Positions 1 to 10,131 of a DNA stretch of 21,784 nt are shown in pieces. Position 1 is the first letter of the stretch. Each line of letters starts with the position of its first letter. Below the pieces are notes generated by a model that was not told where the DNA came from, did no database searches, and was given only the letters and a program-made list of their open reading frames with translations. The DNA comes from Magicicada cassinii (taxonomy: Eukaryota > Arthropoda > Insecta > Hemiptera > Cicadidae), in NCBI GenBank assembly GCA_028571305.1, contig JAOXNS010155485.1, positions 1 to 21,784 on the forward strand, given 5' to 3'. A program made the position numbers and the translations under genes.

Positions 1-60
1 AAGATGGCGTCTGTCATTTTCTTAACGGTGAAGAAGGGGTACAGCAGCGCGCCATGTTGA
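1..60. promoter_or_regulatory. Possible YY1/Pho-like motif pair
   Basis: The first bases read AAGATGGCG and the block ends in GCGCGCCATGTTG, so two motifs with the GCCAT core of YY1/Pho sites face each other about 40 bp apart in a short CpG-containing patch that is otherwise rare in this AT-rich window. It could be the edge of a promoter or 5' UTR lying left of the window. Motif identity is visible; function is a guess. Confidence 0.15.
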
Positions 61-746
61 GAAATAATGAACTATGATATATAGCATAGACAATTAAATT
101 TTTATTCTATTTTCTTTTGTCAATTGTATTCCTAACGTTTGATAATTAATTATTTTCATTGTTTTATTAATGTTATATTTGTAATGGGTAATATTAAGTT
201 GTAAAATTATCTAATAGATTTCTTTTGTATAATCACAAGAACTCACATACAACCACCATACGCAAATAACAAATAACAATTATTTACTACATGTTCAAAT
301 TTTTAATTCATGTATGTTATTAGTATAATACTTGTTAGGTGAATTTACAATAATACTGAAGACGATTTTTTATGTTGTTAAAACTCTGAGATATAAAACT
401 TTTTTCATGCATCCGAGAGCTAGATGGAGCTGAAACCTTAAAAAAAAGGGAAAATGATTTGTTAATTAATAGAAAATAAAAAAAGGGGAACTTATTTTAA
501 TAAGAAAAGCAGGAATACATATTTAATGATTCAGAGTAGCAAAAGAAGTGTGTTCTCATATGTAGTATAATTATATGAATACACATGTTAAAGAAAATGA
601 ATTACACATTTATTAGAGTATATTTTATATTACGAGTTTGGATCCCAAGAACGTAAAGCATCGAAGGCGTTAACAGGTTGGTATAACCATAGCAGTTACA
701 TACACCCATTATACACATTATAGTTATGAAATATAAGTTAAATAAG
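61..746. other. Unassigned AT-rich sequence
   Basis: No reading frame with recognisable protein content on either strand, no tRNA-like boxes and no strong repeats were seen. Base composition is strongly AT-rich with many short A and T runs, as expected for intergenic or intronic DNA. Confidence 0.5.
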
Positions 747-992
747 TATTACAAAATTGGCTTACAACGTGAAGCCTTAAACAAAAATATATATACCCAA
801 GACTAAATAATATTACAAAACTGGCACCAACAACTTGGGGCTCTACTACTGTGACATTTGAAAATTAATTAACTAACAACGTCACGTTACAAATGTTATG
901 AAGATCATAAGTTACAAGCGTGGAGCCATTTGGAAATCGATTGCATGGCGCCATTAACATTTTTGTATTTGCTACCAAACGTGGAAACACGG
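747..992 (+). repeat. Degenerate repeat series with PBS-like motif
   Basis: A block starting TATTACAAAAcTGGC recurs at 747 and 811, 64 bp apart, each followed by a variant of ACAACGTGGGGCC (ACAACGTGAAGCC at 764-776, ACAACTTGGGGCTC at 830-843). Weaker echoes, AAGCGTGGAGCC near 917 and AAACGTGGAAAC near 978, follow. The combined pattern TGGC...CCAACGTGGGGC resembles the primer-binding-site region just inside the 5' LTR of many insect LTR retroelements. It may be a fossil leader region of such an element, but no LTR pair or coding remnant was found nearby, so the family is not assigned. Confidence 0.25.
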
Positions 993-1608
993 GCAGATTA
1001 TTATTAACGAAATCCAGTTATTGTGTTTACAATGGAATTATTTAAATGTACAATTTTATTAAAGTAATGGAAATAGAAAGAGAAACATGGCTAAGAATAC
1101 ATGCATGCATGTCTTTAATATCCAAATACACAGTGATGATAAATTATGCATTACTTTTAATTTGAAAACTTCAGTGTTTATCTGGAAAAATAAAATGTTA
1201 ATTAGCATTATGTGTGAAGTTTTGTACTGTCATGTATCAGACTATCAGTTCTATATGGCATATAAGGAGTAGCTGATTATAAGTCATAAAAAGAAATAAT
1301 GAAGTCATTAAAGTTAAATGATATAATACCTAATGCTAAGGGATGCAAAGAGTAAGATTGTGAATAAAATATTGATTTTAAAATGCACTAACAGGAGGAT
1401 TCTTATCCGTGTGTGCTTTCATTCATTTTATTGTTAAACGAAAGTCTCTCTGTTGCCCTGCTGTGAAACTTCAGCCTCATTTCTATACAGTACTGTGCGT
1501 TACATTAAGTCAAGTCATTCTGGCATGCTGTTTGTATCTGACAGCTTACGTGGAACACTCAATTCAACAGTTTACAGTACGCGTGACTTGTTACATGCTT
1601 TTCTACGG
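993..1608. other. Unassigned sequence, no gene seen
   Basis: Short open frames exist (for example 1087-1272) but their translations show no domain, no family resemblance and no codon pattern different from background. A 14-bp palindrome is listed separately. Confidence 0.45.
1099..1112. repeat. 14-bp perfect palindrome
   Basis: ACATGCATGCATGT is its own reverse complement. It is built of overlapping ATGCAT units, so it may be simple-sequence in origin rather than a protein-binding site. Confidence 0.6.
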
Positions 1609-1609
1609 C

Positions 1610-1641
<32 letters not shown>

Positions 1642-1642
1642 G
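1609..1642 (+). repeat. (CA)n microsatellite
   Basis: An almost pure CA run of about 16 units, interrupted once by CG near its left end. The open frames crossing it merely read the repeat as alternating His and Thr and are not taken as genes. Confidence 0.95.
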
Positions 1643-1839
1643 CTCACAGAACTCACTGTCAATCACCGTCTCCTCGTTTCTTTCAATTCCCATATATAAG
1701 TCTACCCCAAAACGCGAATTTGACCCTTATCTTTAAAATCAAAACACATCTAAGCGTATCGTTAGATGTATTCTAAATAGTTTCTATTGGGGTACTTGTA
1801 TTTAAATAGTTTTCACTGGTATACAAAATTGATACTATT

Positions 1840-1864
1840 GTATCACTAGTTATCTTAGTGATAC
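1840..1864. repeat. Perfect 9-bp inverted repeat, 7-nt loop
   Basis: GTATCACTA at 1840-1848 and TAGTGATAC at 1856-1864 are exact reverse complements separated by seven bases. It could form a small hairpin; there is no T-run or gene beside it to suggest a transcriptional role. Confidence 0.6.
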
Positions 1865-2917
1865 TCACTACACACGAACAATAATAAAGGTCACCAAGAT
1901 GAACAATACGTTTACATTATCCCCTAACATAAATAACATTTGAACACTTCACATTTTTACTGGTACACTGTCTTATTGCGATGAATAAATACTCAGACCG
2001 CAGACGGTAGCTCGTCAACCAACTCCAGCCAACGTCACCACATGTCGCATAAATTTGTCAGGAAGATTTCATGCTATTCTGCGTAAGTCAGACAATGATG
2101 AAATGTTTTTAATTATGTAAGAACTTTTATTTAGATACGTATGCACAATTTTGAGTGGTCAGAGACATGGTTGCTTCATGAAAATAACAAAAGTAGTAAT
2201 TGGACAAAATAATTACAATGACAAAAAACGTATGAATGCAAAATTTATATATATATTAAAAAAATGATGTGTAAAATGAAAAGTAAATGAGTTAATCTAA
2301 CTGTATGAAATCGGCCGTCAAACCACCTTTGCTCATGTACTTATTAGGCAAATAGTGTCTCCTAATTTTTTCACTTTGGTTTTTATGAGTATCGCACTTA
2401 GGTATAAAATTTAAAATATTTGTATCTTTATCGTTTATTGTAATTTTCTTTATACAATAAACATTGCAATTTGAACAAGTAAGTTACAGAATCTCTTCGA
2501 TTTTATTATTTAGAATTATTTCCCATATAGTAAACACATTCAAAAAAATTTTAATATAAAAAATAATACACAACTACGATTATTTATGATTTAATTTGTT
2601 ATTAATATACCATATGAGTTATTTAAACAACGGCGAATTAATTATAGTCACTAAATTGAAACAATGAGAAAAGTTGCATTAGTCAAAGCACAGCCATTCC
2701 AATAAAGAAGCATTTGTAAATAGTACTGTCAAGGATACATATATTAGCATCTTTTAATGTAAATTTTTATTAAAGATGGAATGAATCATGATGATTTCCT
2801 TAATAACAGTGTAATGAATAAATAATCTAAGTAACACGAAACATGCACGAACATACAGGAATTAACTAATAAACTGTAGAAAAATCAAAAGAGTTTGCTC
2901 TGAAGGGAATCAGCACG

Positions 2918-2991
2918 GATTTGTGAGTTGTGTGTAGTTTCAAACTTACAACTTAAAGATTGTTGCTTAAATGAAATATAACTCACAAACG
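2918..2991. repeat. Short imperfect inverted repeat
   Basis: TTTGTGAGTTGT near 2920 and ATAACTCACAAA near 2977 are reverse complements with one mismatch, about 45 bp apart. It could be a very short MITE-like remnant, but no second copy is seen in the window. Confidence 0.35.
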
Positions 2992-3361
2992 ATGTTCATA
3001 TTTACAAAGGATATTTTATTCTTTAGATTTAGTTTAAGCTAAAAAAATAGAAAATAAAATTAGTGCGATTGGTGGGGTCGTATTGCGTTTATTACACAAA
3101 AGACCACTAACTGCCACTAAAAGTAAGTTATCAACATCACCTAATTCTTATATTATTTAAACTGTAGTCTATTTATTTTAATTTAATCTACTTTCAACAT
3201 TAGTTTGATATTATATACTTAATATTCTATTTCAACAGAGCCGTAAGTTGAGACCAACAGAATATGATTTTAAGATCTGATTGTGCTAAGTAGCGTTTTC
3301 GTTTTAAATGACATAATTTTTAACTAATAACAAAATATTAATATAAGCGTTGGGGTAATTA

Positions 3362-3924
3362 ATGTACTTCTTGCTTTCATGAGCTTATTAAAAACTGCTA
3401 AAGTCAGAAACGTTGTAATTCGTCTGTACTGAAAACAGTAGACTAACTTAACAACATCTTAATCGGCTTTAGTAATGTGCTAACACGACTCTACTGACGT
3501 CATGGGGAAAATTCACGTCATATTCCCGTATTGATCTCTAGCTAACATCATATTAAATGCCATGTAAGTAGACTCGTTCGAATACAAGACGATAGACTCG
3601 GATTTATGTAAATCACATCACCTAAATAAAAGTCTGTTATTAGCAAAGAAGTCATAACATTAAATAATATCACACAACGCAAACTTTCTCCGTATTAGAA
3701 TGCCTAAAATTGCCCAAGCAGCCATGACAAAACCACAGCCATATAGAGTATTACAGCTTCTTCAGTGCTTTCAGTCTACACAGTGTGTGGTGATGAGAAA
3801 ATTAGTTTATGTTACCGAGTTTCCAAAATAAATTGAATTACTGTGTTAACAGATTAAGTAATCAGGATGCCACTCAATCTCTTTGCATAGCAACAGTATA
3901 CCCAACGCTCTATGAAAATGTTTG

Positions 3925-3951
<27 letters not shown>
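3362..3951 (+). mobile_element. LINE 3' end (truncated copy), (CT)n tail
   Basis: This block aligns by eye with the 3' end of the longer LINE copy at about 21200-21784. Shared anchors in the same order include GAAAACAGTAGAC, GCGTCATGGG/GACGTCATGGGG, ATTAAATGC, GTATTACAG, AGTTTATGTA, GTGTT-TAACAG and TTTGCATAGC, and both copies then run into (CT)n. The left part corresponds to the last codons of ORF2, the rest to the 3' UTR. No open frame survives. The left end is a plausible 5' truncation, which is usual for LINEs copied by target-primed reverse transcription. Divergence from the other copy looks large (roughly a quarter or more of positions), so both insertions are old. A tRNA box-B-like GTTCGAATAC near 3575 lies inside and is probably coincidental. 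Confidence 0.75.
3925..3951 (+). repeat. (CT)n tract at LINE 3' end
   Basis: Thirteen CT units plus a final C directly follow the LINE 3' UTR. The other copy of this family ends in the same repeat, which suggests that the tract is part of, or grew from, the element's 3' tail rather than being an unrelated microsatellite. Confidence 0.85.
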
Positions 3952-3955
<4 letters not shown>

Positions 3956-4499
3956 TCCTATTTATTACTCAATCCCACCCACCCATTCATCGCTTACTAG
4001 CCTTAAGGACTTACCGCCGATACTGTCCCACCCATGTTCCTATGTTCCTTACATTTAAACAGTATCCATTCATATTTTATATTATAAACATTCTACAAGA
4101 TCGGCACAAACATTATTATCATGTTATCGTATGTTGTATTAGCGTTAATAAACTTTAATTAACAGTGTGTTTCTCAACATACTTGCTATCTTGTTTCAAA
4201 GCTTCTTGATTACCTTCATGACCTCCACGATCGACTGTGCTGTACAGACTCAGTCACGGACTCTATGGCTTGAAACAGAAACTAATTTATCATAAAAAAA
4301 TTGTTTATAAAAATTATATTGTGCAATGAGTGATGGTAACAGACAATAAAAGCAAGTGTATGGCCGAAGTTAGAATATGTACAATAAACATCAAATGTAC
4401 ATACGATTAAAAAACCCACTAAGATTGCCTGGACGGCACATAAACATGTATGTGTGAATGTTAGTAGACATGTGTTAATTCTCCTAATTACTGAACGAA
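3952..4499. other. Unassigned sequence downstream of the LINE
   Basis: Begins with a C- and T-rich patch (CCCACCCACCC near 3976) and then ordinary AT-rich sequence. No coding frame with recognisable content and no repeat shared with the rest of the window. Confidence 0.4.
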
Positions 4500-4730
4500 G
4501 AAAAATAATTCATTTTTCACTCGACCGTTTAACAATTGTCTGTATGTCTATCCACCCTTCTGTCTATCTATCCTTTGGAACATTTGAATGCATCAACAAA
4601 TTTTTATCAACATGTCACCTTACAACCTCTATAGTTTCTGAGATGGTTCCCTTAAAAGTAGGCGAGCAAAACCCAAAATCTAAGGAGGTCATAATTGTGA
4701 AAAAATTACAGAAATGCATGTAGGGCTGTG
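4500..4730 (+). repeat. Candidate dispersed repeat, unclassified
   Basis: An open frame crosses this block (4454-4723) but the translation shows no domain. The DNA has a degenerate TCTG/TCTA run (about 4537-4573) followed by text such as TATAGTTTCTGAGATGG and AAAACCCAAAATC that resembles the non-coding bodies of common insect interspersed repeats as I remember them. That is a weak memory-based impression; no second copy is present here. Confidence 0.2.
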
Positions 4731-7562
4731 AAATTAAAGAATCGTTTAACCAAAATAAGAATATAGTGTTCATTTTTTATCATTTAAAAATGTTGAGGCG
4801 TCATGGCCAAAAAATTGATACAAGGTGGACAATGTTAGTACTAAATTATTTATCATTTTATCATTATGGATATAAATTTAACTAAACTCTAATGCATTCG
4901 TTTCTAATTTTTAGTATGTATTGTGTGTGTCTGCTTCACAATTGTTATTTTAGTAAAACATTAATTGAGTGAATGTGGTTTTCGTAACTTTTCTGATAAC
5001 TTATGAGAAAAAATGATAACTTTCCAATATTGGGATTTACTTAATAATGAATTAATTTTGTTCAAAATAAATTTGCGAGCAAGTACAGCAGCTCAGGGAC
5101 CTTATTAGTTATATATTTTTACAATATATTCCAATTCTTTGTGTCACAATATGTTTACAAATCACAGTAATCTTAATGTTTATCGCTGTAATTAACAGAT
5201 AAAGCTACTTAAGGTCGGAACCATTTGTACCAAGGTCAGTTGAACGTTTGTACTGATATTATTTAGTGGTTTGTAAGCACACGATTTTTATAATTTTTGA
5301 TAAAATGTTTCTATCTTCAAATTTTATTAATTTACATTTTGATCCCATGAAATTTTTGTGTGTCCCCGATACTAAAGAAACAATCAGGGACATAATTTTT
5401 AATTAGGAGGGAAAATAAATCATAGTGTGTTTAAAAATTAGAACACTATTCACATTTTAGTAATTTAGCTAAAGTAAAACACACTTATGTACGTCGTCGA
5501 GCTCTGAGCAGTTACATAGAACGTAATTTCAAGTTACGCACGGTAACCTTCGATATTAATTAATTTCTATATGTGGAATATTTACTGTGGTTACTAATCT
5601 TACTGATTCTCTCTGAATACTCTGTGTACCAGCATTATACAATGGGGGATAGTTCTGCACCTCTGTATGCATTGTTTCAATAAGAAGTAACACTATGTTT
5701 AAAAACTTTCAAAAAATTATAATATATATCCGTTATTGTAAATGCTATTGTTACAAAAGGTGTTACGCTTTTTATTAATATAACACTACCTTACCACTTT
5801 TTTTGTGCAAATTATCATAAACCTACGTCTTCTGAAGACTACAAAAGCTTTCTTATCAGAAGAAGGAAATTTTATCCGAAAGGTTAGTCATGTATATGTC
5901 ATTAAGCAGATTGAACAAAACAAACACGGAAATTTGACTGTAATATATATATTGAGCTCGTGAATTTAAAGCCTTTGAAGAGACGCCAGAGGCATCTTGT
6001 GGTAAATTTTGTAGAAGAGATGACATCCTGAACTCTTAAAATTAGTGGTACAAAATATATGTCAAGAAACAAAGATATCAATAAAACAAATATCAAATAG
6101 TCCTATAGGTTTATGTAAGAAATAAGAAAGTCAGTGAGAAGGGCAGGGTTACCCTTTGCCTCCAACATTTTTCACATGTACTACATGTACTTGGTTATTT
6201 AATAAGAGTTAAAATTGCAAACTAACAAAAAGGCAACAGTAGGCAGAGACAGATGCATAAATAACCACATTTCGCTTCTTTTAGCTAAATAACTATGAAA
6301 ATGGAGATGCATTTGTACACTTAATGTATAAACTGCCTAAAACATTTGAAGTATATAGTCTGAAACATTTACAAATAAAACTAAGATTATGGCTTTCACA
6401 AGAAAAAAACAAGCGACACTCAAAATAATTACTAACAATAATAATTAAATCAATTAAATCTCTTTAGCCTATGAAATGTTATGTATCCCGACAGGATGAG
6501 AAAAATTAGTAGTAACAATCAAACGTCAAATAAGTGAAACGTAGGTTACGGTCAACAAAACTGAAGACAAAATACAGTTTTGTGGAATGAAGTTGCTACG
6601 AAGAGTAAAAGAGTGTCTGATAGTTGACTGAAATTAAGAGCTGTCAACGAAAGGACACTAGAAGTAGGCCTAATCCTCAATGTAGTACTAACTGCGAATT
6701 AGTAAACGCTGAAAGTTTTTGTCAGGCTTGGTCGTTTACTAGACACAATTTTAAAATATTTTGGATTACGTTTCGGCATAATTCATTATCATCATTACAG
6801 CCTGCATGAGGGCAATTCAGAAATAAAAAATAGGCTTAAGCACATAGCAAGTTTCTTGTGCGAATGTGTGTGTATCCGCGCAATAGAACTATTAATAACT
6901 ACCCATAATATTATTGTTATATTAATGAGATATAATATTCCTTACAAATTACTTATTATATGTGTATTAATTACAAAGATCGATCAAATATAAACGAACC
7001 TTTTTCTTAAATGTTTTGTTAGATTAATATATGTAAAAATAATTTTAAAAACTTTTTTCTACAAATCTTACTTTATTGTACACACTATTCCATGGTGTTG
7101 CCAGTTTCTTATTTCCTTCTTTCTACAAATTTGTTGGACGTGTTTGTAACCAACTGAACTTGAATTCTTTGCCATTGAAAAGGTTTCCACGCTTTAGTGT
7201 TTTCTTTTGTGGGATCCAAACAAATACAAATCACGTGATAATACATCATGGTTAAAATATCAAAATAAAATATTTGAAATGAAAGCAAAACGTGAAAAGC
7301 GTTACCACAATTGATGTTAGTTTTCCAAATCGTGTATTTTAGTTATTTTATTACATTATAATCAAAGTAACGGACTTACCGTAACGTGTAAAAAACTAGA
7401 CCTTAGTTCAAATGAGAAGTCACATAATAGTTATAATTTTTAAATATTACTCATACTAGCAATACAAATTTTCATTATATTTCCACTGTAAATTTTTGTA
7501 AAAAATACAGTCACTTTACACCTGATGAGGATTTTTGGTATCTCTAACATTATCATTTTCTG
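4731..7562. other. Unassigned AT-rich sequence
   Basis: Long stretch without recognisable genes. Items seen: two AAGGTC(A/G) half-site-like words at about 5211 and 5244, a GTCTTC-T-GAAGAC near-palindrome at about 5826, and a block near 5850-5890 with a faint hammerhead/Penelope-like look (see findings). Short open frames at 5902-6096 (minus) and 6624-6809 (plus) have no recognisable content. Confidence 0.4.
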
Positions 7563-8215
7563 TTTTTTTTTTAATTCATTTCCAAACTAGTTACAGACTA
7601 TCTAGCAACTTTTTGTAATACATAAGTTAACAGTGTGTAGAATAAGACCCCACTAGAGCACTTCTCAGTGCAGTTACACTTTGTTCTTGTGCCGAGAATT
7701 GCTATACATATTTAGTTCACTAGTTCAAATGGTTTCTGCCTCTGCATTCGTCGTGCGACTTGCATTATCAAGCAGTTGTAGCACTTCAATGTTTACATGT
7801 TCGTGAATTCTTCTTTTATATTTATCTGCAACCCGTTTCATCTCGTCAGCAACCGTAGCCATTTTCAAGTCCCGATGGATGTCATCATTTCTTACATACC
7901 ATGGTTCATCAACAATAATGCGAAGAACCTTATTTGAAAAGTCTGAATTATTTTAATATTAGTTTTTTTCAAGACGTGTTTGTATAACAACAGCTTGTTA
8001 TGCAGCAACAGCTCAGAGTGTCTCCAAAGCAGCCTCCACATTTTCTTTAATTTTAATTTTAATTCTTCCCGTTTCTTCTTAACACGTTCTTTTCACCTAA
8101 GTTTGGGATCCAGATTTATGCCCAAATAATTCACTGAGCTTGGATGTCGAATTCTTTGCTTATCGATTACGATTGGTAAATAATCTGTTTCCGGTCGGTA
8201 AAATTAATTCCTAAG
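7563..8215 (-). mobile_element. Jockey-like LINE, 3' end with poly(A)
   Basis: On the minus strand this is the 3' terminal part of a Jockey-clade LINE: ORF2 C-terminus, 3' UTR and a ten-base poly(A) tail (T-run at 7563-7572 on the plus strand). ORF2 encodes an endonuclease-reverse transcriptase that copies element RNA at a nicked target site. The left end on the minus strand, near 8215, is a probable 5' truncation point because the LINE-like translation stops there and the sequence beyond is featureless. No clear target-site duplication was found. The LINE differs from the (CT)n-tailed family elsewhere in the window in both protein motifs and tail type. Confidence 0.85.
7712..8215 (-). pseudogene. 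Jockey-like ORF2 C-terminal fragment, broken
   Basis: Minus-strand translation gives the region after the reverse transcriptase catalytic core. Recognisable pieces in order are INFTDRKQ, NYLGINLDPKLR (8100-8140), a Lys-rich helix with a tryptophan-rich WRLLWRHSE-like patch, NIKIIQTFQ, VDEPWYVRNDDIHRDL (about 7875-7925), and the terminal KPFELVN followed by TAA at 7714-7712. In Jockey-clade ORF2 proteins the segment between the leucine-rich patch and KIIQTFQ normally holds an intact YGIQLWG-type motif; here about a dozen residues are missing. An in-frame TAG follows NLDPKLR, and at least two frameshifts separate the pieces. The stretch from LRIIVDEPW to the C-terminal region is free of stops for about 65 codons, so decay is moderate. 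Not functional: the fragment lacks endonuclease and RT domains. Confidence 0.85.
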
Positions 8216-9650
8216 AAATAAAATTGGAATAGTTTTTCTTAATTAAGAGACACAGAAAAGAATTGTTATAAGTTAATTCAATTTCTAGCCGTTTAACACA
8301 CTTTAGTATTCATGCAACTGGTAATTCGCGCATTTTCAATGAAAAGTAATTACAGAATTAATCATGTAAATTAATTTTTTATTAACTTAATAATTAACGA
8401 CACAATAAATTTTAGGACAGATTGATGTTATTAGAAGACCGCGATAGTGAGTTATTTTTAACTCGTCACGATCCATGATCCTTTCTCATAGGTCACTAAT
8501 CACAAAACTTGGGATTCACTGAGAATTGGAAAAGTTAACACAATACGCACTCTCATTATTTTATTGTAAATACTGTAACATAGATAGCGTGATGTCACAA
8601 GATCTGTTTTGTAAAGTTTCATTCAACTAGTAATACTAGTATAAAACTATTACTACTAGTTCTTTACTATTAGTTCTTTCATTTTGAGACTATGTACAAA
8701 GTGCTGACGTCCAGAGTGGAAGTATTAGCTGAGTTTTGTTGATTATACTTCACAATTTTATCTAACAATTCGTGTGTGAAACCTATGACAAATGTAGAAA
8801 AAGCTATTCCAAAACACAATGTAGCGGTTTCTAAAACTAATTTGTACGTGTAACCATATGATGAAAAGTTTGGAATTCAACTGTCAACACCAGGTTTTCA
8901 GTTTCCATTTATCCACTGTGTTTGGCTGCCAAACATTTACAATCGGGAAAGGTTACTCTCTCATATTCTTCGTCTAAATACCAACGCGAGTGCGTGTGCA
9001 TTTGTCGAGACAGAGGAATGGGTGAGGTATTAACTTGCAAAGGATAACTAGTCAGCAAACAGTACATGCAGACAGACATCCTCTTAGTGGATATCTATAA
9101 AATGCAAGTCTATCATCTCAGGAAAATCTATTTTAAAACCGTGTCTAATCACACACATATATAGGTATGTCAATTTAAGTAGTCACTTACTAACTTTATT
9201 ATGTAAATACGTTTGAAGTAACGTTTGCCAAGAATTTACCAATAACGTTGGTTTAAAGAAAAACTGTAATATTTGGTCAGTAAAAAAATATTCTTTTTAA
9301 ACTAGGACTCAAATATCCTAATTTTAGTTGCATTAAAATTGTTATATTGCATAGTAAACATAAACAAGGTTACTTGCTCCATCATTGTTGTCTCCAGTCA
9401 TTAACCTTACACTTAGACCTACGCTAACAGGCTCCTATTCTGATGCGTGACTGGTAGTATACAGATCTGTCACCAACATAATTTCAGTTCAACGGTACGA
9501 ATTGCATGAATAATATGTAGCAACGCATATGCAAATTACCGTAATTAAACCGTAAAATAAGAAAAATGATTAAAAATTCTGTACAGTATAAAACTGTGAT
9601 CTCGGGCAGGTATATCTTGTAATGTGACGTCATGAGAAGGTGTGTACATA
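8216..9650. other. Unassigned AT-rich sequence
   Basis: No protein-like frame or named element. Contains the ACTAGT-rich imperfect palindrome at 8625-8661. The part around 8890-9130 is slightly less AT-rich but its translations are unremarkable. Confidence 0.4.
8625..8661. repeat. Imperfect palindrome rich in ACTAGT
   Basis: AACTAGTAATA (8625-8635) pairs with TATTACTACTAGTT (8648-8661) with one three-base bulge. A further CTAGT word lies in the loop and a related ACTATTAGTTC follows. It can form a hairpin; no function can be inferred. Confidence 0.5.
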
Positions 9651-10129
9651 GTTAAACATTGGTGTGCGCGAGGTCAGAGCAGACTTCAAAACTAGACTGA
9701 ATTTGCCAAGAGTGTTCTAAAGACGATGAAAATCGCCACAATTGGCAAATATTTTTCGCAGGCCTGTTTTGGCAGTCCATGACAGGATCGAAACGGTTCA
9801 GTCTTGAACTGGAATGGCATGGCAGGTATAGAGTACTCAAGTCTTGTACTTTTATCATTTAGAATCATATCGTCGTTTGTTTCATGGGTTGGTAGTGCGT
9901 GTTGTCGAGACGCTAAACCACCCGCGCAAACACACAACCTTCAGGAGGACAACCATGCACACACGCACATTAGAATAGAGTTTTCGTCAACATCCGATGG
10001 CAATGAACTGGTTATTTTTAAATAAAAGACAGTATAAAATAGAAACAATAATGATTGAATAAACAATCATTTAAAAAAGTATAAATCTCTAAATAGTTTG
10101 AATAAATTGTAAATACCATTATTGATATA
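9651..10129. other. GC-richer block, no identified gene
   Basis: About 9655-10010 is GC-richer than its surroundings and carries overlapping open frames on both strands (9652-9937 minus, 9804-10025 plus). None of the translations resembles a family I know, and the frames contradict each other, so none is called as a gene. A TGACGTCA octamer sits at 9625-9632 just outside. It could be an exon, a regulatory block or part of an unlisted repeat. Confidence 0.3.
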
Positions 10130-10131
10130 AG

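Larger units (their letters stand above)
1643..3361. other. Unassigned AT-rich sequence
   Basis: No coding region or named element was recognised. The stretch holds a TA-rich run near 2245-2256 and two small inverted repeats (1840-1864, 2918-2991). Elsewhere it is dense in stops in all frames. Confidence 0.45.

Noticed and set aside
1409-1776. Two overlapping open frames with poly-His/Thr stretches
   Set aside because: They exist because the (CA)n microsatellite has no stop codons. Flanking translation has no domain.
3560-3590. tRNA box-B-like GTTCGAATAC, possible SINE head
   Set aside because: It lies inside the LINE 3' UTR alignment, and no convincing box A precedes it.
3809-4158. Open frames with Ser-Leu repeats
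   Set aside because: They read through the (CT)n tract at the LINE 3' end.
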